Below are positions 59,415 through 64,000 of a DNA stretch of 64,000 nt, in pieces (the first letter of the stretch is position 1; every line of letters begins with the position of its first letter). The stretch is from Crystallibacter degradans. GTDB taxonomy: Bacteria; Actinomycetota; Actinomycetes; Actinomycetales; Micrococcaceae. A model generated the notes under the pieces. That model saw nothing but the letters and a program-made list of their open reading frames with translations, had not been told where the DNA came from and ran no database searches. The translations under genes were made by a program, and so were the position numbers. Location: NCBI RefSeq assembly GCF_012952295.1, contig NZ_JABBCH010000011.1, positions 1-64,000 of the forward strand. The letters are read 5' to 3'.

Positions 59415-60365
59415 TTACGCCCGGGCCAGCACTTTGTGGCGAACCGGGGCAGTCGGTCGGGGCAGCTGCAGTTTCTCCAGCAGCTGGAGGGCGGACACAT
59501 GCTCGTTGAAGGTATACAAATGGAGTCCGGGCGCCCCGGCGTCCAAAGCGGCGTTGGCAAGATCGACGGTGGCCTGGATCCCGATGCGCTGACGCGTCGA
59601 GTCGTCACCGGCGCTGGCCAGCCGGTCGCGGACGGCAAGATCTACGTCGATGCCGGCCAGCTGGGCAAGCCGGTCGAGCCGGCGCACACTGGTCAGCGGC
59701 ATGATGCCGGGAATGATCGGAATGCGCACTCCCGCCTGCTGGGCACGGCGCAGCAGCGATGAATAATCGTTGGCGTCAAAGAAGATCTGCGTGATCGCGA
59801 AGTCGGCGCCCGAGGACTGCTTGGCCAGCAGCACTTCGACGTCGTGCTCGAAGCTGGGCGATTCGGGATGGCGGCTGGAATAGGCAGCCACACCGATGGC
59901 CACTTTCCCGGCCGCCAGGTGGGCGGTCCGTCGGCGTTCAATCCGCCGGATCAGTTCGACCAGCTGCTGCGCGTACCGCAGTTCTCCTGAGGGGCGTCCC
60001 GAGCTGCCGGCAGGGGCATCGCCGCGCAGCGCCAGGATTCCTCTGACTCCCCTGCCAAGAATTGCCTCGATGGTCCGGGCCAGCTCCGGTCCGCTGCTCC
60101 CGACACAGGTCAGGTGCGCCAGCGGCCGCAGCCGGGTTTCATTCTGCAGGCGTTCAAGCAGCTCCAGGGCCGTCCCCTGATTGGAGCCTCCGGCACCGTA
60201 GGTTACCGAAACATAGTCCGGGGCAGTACCTTCCAGTTCACGGATGGTCCGCCAGAGCGCTTCGTTGGCCTGCGCATTCCTGGGCGGAAAGAGCTCATAG
60301 GACAGGGCGGGATGGTTGGTGATTTCCGCATCGAAGTGCGGAACCGTCGGGGTTGGCGGTGACAT
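59415..60365 (-). CDS. metF: methylenetetrahydrofolate reductase
   Basis: This 316-residue TIM-barrel flavoprotein has ALSYELFPPRNAQANEALWR near the start, TAPDYVSVTYGAGGSNQGTA, RGILALRGDAPAG, SGADFAITQIFFDANDYSSL and PIIPGIMPLTSVRRLDRLAQ, the standard MTHFR blocks. It supplies methyl-tetrahydrofolate for MetE. TAAGGA precedes the ATG at 60365. Its leader is strongly structured (see separate entry). Confidence 0.95.
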   Translation of the reverse strand: MSPPTPTVPHFDAEITNHPALSYELFPPRNAQANEALWRTIRELEGTAPDYVSVTYGAGGSNQGTALELLERLQNETRLRPLAHLTCVGSSGPELARTIEAILGRGVRGILALRGDAPAGSSGRPSGELRYAQQLVELIRRIERRRTAHLAAGKVAIGVAAYSSRHPESPSFEHDVEVLLAKQSSGADFAITQIFFDANDYSSLLRRAQQAGVRIPIIPGIMPLTSVRRLDRLAQLAGIDVDLAVRDRLASAGDDSTRQRIGIQATVDLANAALDAGAPGLHLYTFNEHVSALQLLEKLQLPRPTAPVRHKVLARA

Positions 60366-60399
60366 TTGTATCCTTACGGTGAGGTCACACGCGGTTGCG

Positions 60400-60575
60400 G
60401 AGAATCCAGGGGCGGAAGAACCGCCGCTGGGCAGCACACGTGATAGTTCGGAAAGGAGCTCAGGAGCCTACCTGCGTTGCGTGCGGCCGCACGCAACGGG
60501 GACTCCTGTGCCAAATGTCAGACCCACACCCGGGGCACCCACACCCTCATCGAGAGGGTCGCTGACCTGTTACGG
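60400..60575 (-). promoter_or_regulatory. structured leader of metF, candidate RNA switch or operator
   Basis: Three elements lie in the leader. (1) A hairpin at 60406-60430 (CCAG-GGCGG ... CCGCC-CTGG). (2) A 24-bp perfect palindrome at 60475-60498, itself enclosed by CAGGAG (60461) and CTCCTG (60503). (3) A minus-strand GGGTGCCCCGGGTG block near 60533-60546, preceded by a CCCTC/GAGGG hairpin. Position before metF-metE suggests control by methionine, SAM or SAH. The third block recalls part of SAM-IV-type riboswitches, but I cannot complete that fold by eye. Confidence 0.5.
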
Positions 60576-60757
60576 AAGTAACTTGCCCAGAACTCTACGC
60601 ACGGGCAGCAGAGCGGACAAGCAAACGGCCTATGGTGACGGCACGTTTCCGTTCTTGACGGCGCCCGGGGCATATGTGACGGGCGGAGCGTCATCCCGGA
60701 CGGATTGTGACGTGCATAGACGGGACCGATAAGCCCGAAGACAAAAGCGGGGAAAAG

Positions 60758-60788
60758 AAAAGAGCCGCTCAATCTGAGCGACTCTTTT
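60758..60788 (-). terminator. terminator after tRNA-Ala
   Basis: Stem AAAAGAG-CGCTCA with TGAGCG-CTCTTTT (one mismatch pair, three-base loop) ends in TTTT on the minus strand, directly downstream of the tRNA gene. Confidence 0.8.
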
Positions 60789-60794
60789 CATCGG

Positions 60795-60867
60795 TGGAGC
60801 TGAGGGGACTCGAACCCCTGACCCCCTGCATGCCATGCAGGTGCGCTACCAGCTGCGCCACAGCCCC
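60795..60867 (-). tRNA. tRNA-Ala (anticodon GGC)
   Basis: A 73-base cloverleaf on the minus strand: acceptor GGGGCTG/CAGCTCC with discriminator A, D-arm GCGCAGCTGGTAGCGC, anticodon stem CCTGC/GCAGG with loop ATGGCAT (anticodon GGC), and T-arm AGGGG-TTCGAGT-CCCCT. No CCA is encoded. Confidence 0.97.
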
Positions 60868-61142
60868 GTTTCCGGTTTCTACCGTGTTGCCCTGCCCGGT
60901 TCGTTCCCTCCCCGTGCCGCAGCAACTTGAATATTCTATGCAGAGGGTCCGTCAGATTCCAAATCGAGCCCGCCTCAGCCCCAATTCCCGCAAAAACCGC
61001 GCCGTTCCGCGGCTTTCGGCTCAAAATCTACGAGGTTGTCGCCGCCGACAGGGTTTGAGTTTGACCTAAATCACATTGCTGTTATTCGACCCATCCGCTG
61101 CGACGAGCACTTATCCCCTTCGGTCGGGAGCGCCAATGCAAA
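60868..61142. other. intergenic region
   Basis: About 275 bases between tRNA-Ala and the rsfS terminator; presumably holds the tRNA promoter. Nothing else seen. Confidence 0.4.
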
Positions 61143-61178
61143 AATCCCCGGCCTACCGATAAAAGGTAGCCGGGGATT
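61143..61178 (-). terminator. terminator after rsfS
   Basis: ATCCCCGGC-CTACC pairs with GGTAG-CCGGGGAT with one bulged base. On the minus strand the stem runs into TTTT, 35 bases after the rsfS stop. Confidence 0.85.
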
Positions 61179-61212
61179 CAGCTCACAGCCGGAAGCTTCG
61201 AGCGTTACTTAA

Positions 61213-61602
61213 TCACTCGCCGTCGGACGCTGTTGCCGGGGCCTCGTCGAGCTGCAGGTCGATCGGCGGGCAGTCCTTCCACAGGCGCTCCAAGGCGTAG
61301 AAGACCCTGTCTTCCTCGTGCTGGACGTGGATGACAACCGTGGCGTAGTCGAGCAGCACCCAGCGCCCTTCGGACCGGCCTTCGCGACGGACCGGTTTCA
61401 GATCACGCTTGTGCAGCTCTTCTTCGATGCCGTCGACGATCGCGTTGACCTGACGTTCATTAGTAGCCGAAGCAATCACAAAAACGTCCGTGATCGCCAG
61501 ACGCTCGCTGACGTCGAGGGCGATGATGTCCTGGCCGATTTTGTCGGAGGCAGCCTTGGCAGCCATGCGCGCAATGGAAATCGAATCTTCTGAGGCTGCC
61601 AT
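61213..61602 (-). CDS. rsfS: ribosomal silencing factor RsfS
   Basis: This 129-residue protein of the Iojap/RsfS family has KIGQDIIALDVSERLAITDV, FVIASATNERQVNAIVDGIE and the signature GRWVLLDYATVVIHVQHEED. It binds uL14 on the 50S subunit and blocks joining with the 30S under starvation. AAAGGAG precedes the ATG. It follows the LytR-style linker gene and nadD in the order usual for Micrococcaceae. Confidence 0.95.
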   Translation of the reverse strand: MAASEDSISIARMAAKAASDKIGQDIIALDVSERLAITDVFVIASATNERQVNAIVDGIEEELHKRDLKPVRREGRSEGRWVLLDYATVVIHVQHEEDRVFYALERLWKDCPPIDLQLDEAPATASDGE

Positions 61603-61633
61603 AGGGCTCCTTTTTGGTTAGGTGGTAGTGGAA

Positions 61634-63064
61634 CTAATTGCTGAGACCGACGATCATCATAATCAGTCCGATAATAAAGGCTGCTCCACCGAGCACCAGA
61701 GCAGCGATGACAGCAACCCTGGCACTGTTGGCCTGGCCAGCGGTCCGTGCATCCAGCGGGTCCAGTCCATGAGCGCTCCTGGCACTGAGTGGTTCCACTT
61801 TCCTGCCGCGACCATCGGCGACGGCTTCGGCCTGGGCCAGGAGCCTGGACCTGGCCGGCGCTGATGAGGTGGACGGCCTCGTCCCCGGCGTCACCGGCCC
61901 GGGGCCGCGCGTTGCCGGCTTTGGTCCCGGCACTGCCGGCGCGGGCCTCGACTTGTCGGAGACCTCCGACACAGGGCTGGTGTTGCGCACGGCCTTTTCG
62001 ATCGAGGCAAGCCTGTCTGTCGGCGCAGAGTTGTCAACCGGCGTCGGCTTTTCCGCCGGCGCAGCCTTCCGTTGGGGCACTTGCGACCCCTTGGGGGTCT
62101 GCGGCTGGGCGTCTGCAGCAGGCTGTACGGGGACGGCTGTCCCTGCTTCCACGGCCCGTTCCGGGGCATTGCTCACCAGCGGCACATTGGACGTCGGGGA
62201 CGGACGCAGGACGTGTTTATCACTGCCCGGCAGACGCACGAATTCCATCGGGGCCGACGCGATGTCTCCCGGTCCCGCAGTCTGCCGCCGCTGCTGGTTC
62301 TCCTGGCTCAACCGTTGCTTGTCCGCGGCCCGGCGGTTCAGCACCGCCGCACGCTCGGCCAAGGCCTTCTGCTGGGCAAGGATTTCCAGATCAACCGTCC
62401 GGGGGTCCTGGTCCTTGCGCGCCTCCATCATCGCGGCCAGGTTCTTGGCTTGGCCCATCAGCAGTTCCTTGGCCACCAGGGCCTGCTCGACGGTCATCTT
62501 TCCAGCGTCGACGGCTTCAGCGGCGGCGTCCGGCAGAGCCGCTTCATCAGTTGTTGGGGATTCGGCTAGCCCAGTCGCTGTGGCCGTGCTACGGCGGCGG
62601 CGCTCCCGGCGTCCGCCCTCGATCGGAGGCCGGTTGGAACGGTACTGCGCATCGGTCTGCGGTGCTTGAAGGGGACGGTCCTTTGCCGGCGCCTCCCCCG
62701 CTGCTGCGGAGACCGGCTTGACGGGCCGGTTCGTGGGGGCGGCTACAGGCGGGCGGGACGACCCCTCGGTCTGCGGGCCTTGTTCCCGCTCCAGTTGCTG
62801 CCGCCTCAGTTGGCGCCGGGTGGGTTGTGCCTGCGCGGCAGGAACAACGGGTATCGCCTCCGTCAGGGCGCGGTAGGCTCGGTGTGCTTCACGATCCCGG
62901 GCGCGGGCTTGGGAAGACCGCTCGGTACCTTCGGACGGGACTGACGGCGGTGTCATACTGCCCGCAACTCCTGCCGGCGTGCCACCGGCGTCCGGGTTCC
63001 CGCCGGGCCCACGCTGCAGCCGGGCTTCTCTCCGGCTGCGCGGCGTCTGCGATTCCTTACTCAT
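61634..63064 (-). CDS. large low-complexity protein with C-terminal membrane helix
   Basis: This 476-residue protein is mostly disordered, rich in Pro, Ala, Arg and Gln, with a charged helical middle (MTVEQALVAKELLMGQAKNL, then EILAQQKALAERAAVLNRRA). One C-terminal helix follows (VAVIAALVLGGAAFIIGLIM). It should be tail-anchored with a large cytoplasmic part. I know no function; similar proteins sit between nadD and rsfS in related genomes. The ATG at 63064 (MSKESQ) is preferred over 63163. Confidence 0.7.
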   Translation of the reverse strand: MSKESQTPRSRREARLQRGPGGNPDAGGTPAGVAGSMTPPSVPSEGTERSSQARARDREAHRAYRALTEAIPVVPAAQAQPTRRQLRRQQLEREQGPQTEGSSRPPVAAPTNRPVKPVSAAAGEAPAKDRPLQAPQTDAQYRSNRPPIEGGRRERRRRSTATATGLAESPTTDEAALPDAAAEAVDAGKMTVEQALVAKELLMGQAKNLAAMMEARKDQDPRTVDLEILAQQKALAERAAVLNRRAADKQRLSQENQQRRQTAGPGDIASAPMEFVRLPGSDKHVLRPSPTSNVPLVSNAPERAVEAGTAVPVQPAADAQPQTPKGSQVPQRKAAPAEKPTPVDNSAPTDRLASIEKAVRNTSPVSEVSDKSRPAPAVPGPKPATRGPGPVTPGTRPSTSSAPARSRLLAQAEAVADGRGRKVEPLSARSAHGLDPLDARTAGQANSARVAVIAALVLGGAAFIIGLIMMIVGLSN

Positions 63065-63101
63065 TGATAACTTTTCACCCAGAATGTGGAGGTATGTACG
63101 G

Positions 63102-63770
63102 CTAATTTGTTGCGGGGAACCGATCAGCCGGTTCCAGTGCCCGGTAGAGACCGTATTTGGCAATGTACTGTACTACGCCGTCCGGAACGAGGTACCAGAC
63201 GGGTTGGTCTTCGGCCACCCGGTCCCGGCAGTCGGTCGAGGAGATGGCCATGGCCGGGACCTCGAGGAGGCTGACGTCCTTACGCCCCAGATCGTGCAGC
63301 ACGTGGCCCGGACGCGTGACTCCGACGAAGTGTGCCAGTGACCACAGTTCATCGATGTCCTTCCACGACATGATCTGCGCCAGCGCGTCCGCACCGGTGA
63401 TGAAGTACAGCTCAGCTTCCGGACGGGCGGCCCGCAGGTCACGCAGCGTATCGATCGTGTACGTCAACCCTGGACGGTCGATGTCCACCCTGCTCACCGT
63501 GAACCGCGGGTTCGAAGCGGTGGCAATCACTGTCATCAGATAACGATGCTCCGCGGGTGAAACAGACCGGGACGATTTCTGCCAGGGATGGCCCGTGGGG
63601 ACAAAGACCACTTCGTCCAGATCAAAAACCGCCGCCACCTCACTGGCCGCGACCAAGTGTCCGTGGTGGATCGGATCGAACGTGCCGCCCATGACCCCCA
63701 GCCGGAATTTGCGGCCGGAGGCTGTGCTGCCAGGCAGCGTAGCCGCTGTTCCGGTTGTGGGGAAAGCCAT
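63102..63770 (-). CDS. nadD: nicotinate-nucleotide adenylyltransferase
   Basis: This 222-residue protein of the nucleotidyltransferase superfamily has [20 protein letters not shown] (GxFDPxHxGH), [13 protein letters not shown], the substrate region [16 protein letters not shown] and the final [20 protein letters not shown] (ISST/DIR type). It makes deamido-NAD from nicotinate mononucleotide and ATP. The ATG at 63770 is preferred to 63869, whose added residues look non-coding. It is followed by the low-complexity protein and rsfS. Confidence 0.93.
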   Translation of the reverse strand: MAFPTTGTAATLPGSTASGRKFRLGVMGGTFDPIHHGHLVAASEVAAVFDLDEVVFVPTGHPWQKSSRSVSPAEHRYLMTVIATASNPRFTVSRVDIDRPGLTYTIDTLRDLRAARPEAELYFITGADALAQIMSWKDIDELWSLAHFVGVTRPGHVLHDLGRKDVSLLEVPAMAISSTDCRDRVAEDQPVWYLVPDGVVQYIAKYGLYRALEPADRFPATN

Positions 63771-63777
63771 AGGCACT

Positions 63778-63975
63778 TTAGTGCTGGGCTTGGCCGTGAT
63801 CGTGCTTGTTCGGGTGCTGGCGGTGCGGATCCACATGTTCCTCGACGGCGGAGTGGCGGTGGCCGACACTGGTAAAGGCGACGGTGGAGAACATCATGAT
63901 CAGGAAGACCAAGAAGATCCCGCCGCCGATGACGACCGGAGACACCGGAAGTTCAACGTGGGCCTCGCTGGCCAC
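63778..63975 (-). CDS. small membrane protein with His-rich tail
   Basis: This 65-residue protein has one helix ([20 protein letters not shown]) and a His-rich tail ending [13 protein letters not shown]. It starts with GTG at 63975, ends seven bases before nadD, and is probably translated with it. The His tail could bind metal, which is speculation; small proteins of this form are common at this place in related genomes. Confidence 0.6.
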   Translation of the reverse strand: MASEAHVELPVSPVVIGGGIFLVFLIMMFSTVAFTSVGHRHSAVEEHVDPHRQHPNKHDHGQAQH

Positions 63976-64000
63976 CAGCGCGGCGCCGAATACCTGAGTC

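Noticed and set aside
60361-60600. Firm call of a SAM-IV or cobalamin riboswitch for metF-metE
   Set aside because: One block resembles SAM-IV, but the GGCAACC-type core and pseudoknot could not be completed, and no B12 box was found.

Overview
The window is about 64 kb of high-GC actinobacterial DNA. The class Ib ribonucleotide reductase set nrdHIEF, the nadD-rsfS cluster, a TgpA-type transglutaminase, DUF3093 and LysM-NlpC/P60 proteins, a TerC gene behind a yybP-ykoY leader and a ydaO leader on a cell-wall hydrolase together point to a Micrococcaceae member close to Arthrobacter. The genus is an inference from protein style and gene order, not a measured result.

The sequence falls into two parts. 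From 1 to about 51.4 kb it is accessory in character. Intact genes are separated by long non-coding stretches, truncated or frameshifted genes (mercuric-reductase-like oxidoreductase, NRAMP Mn transporter, CDF exporter, DUF305, DUF3105, RipA-like hydrolase, carboxylate-amine ligase, a multicopper oxidase) and insertion-sequence debris (three IS256-family remnants, one other integrase scrap, one intact ISAzo13-type element). From about 51.4 kb to the end it is compact core chromosome: nrdF-E-I-H with NrdR boxes, a LysR regulator, metE and metF, tRNA-Ala, rsfS and nadD.

The most notable locus is 7.95-16.4 kb. It encodes a Pls-type membrane NRPS (adenylation, thiolation, then membrane segments alternating with three left-handed-helix-like domains, the architecture of epsilon-poly-L-lysine synthetase), an aspartate kinase, a 2,4-diaminobutyrate aminotransferase and a SARP/BTAD regulator. 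Aspartokinase plus diaminobutyrate aminotransferase turn aspartate into 2,4-diaminobutyrate (with a housekeeping aspartate-semialdehyde dehydrogenase). I therefore predict a cationic homopolymer antibiotic, most likely poly-diaminobutyric acid rather than poly-lysine.

A second theme is copper and the extracytoplasmic redox envelope: two multicopper oxidases, two intact and one truncated DUF6153 proteins, Met-rich DUF305, a Cys-rich DUF326 copper-binding protein, a rhodanese lipoprotein, a DsbA-like protein, and a complete System II cytochrome c maturation operon (ccdA-resA-resB-ccsA) at 20.7-24.7 kb.

RNA-level regulation is rich. There is a manganese yybP-ykoY riboswitch before terC, a c-di-AMP ydaO riboswitch before the LysM-NlpC/P60 gene, a strongly structured metF leader with a 24-bp perfect palindrome, and a 17-bp perfect inverted repeat that would hide the ribosome site and start codon of a DUF6153 remnant at 1742-1792.
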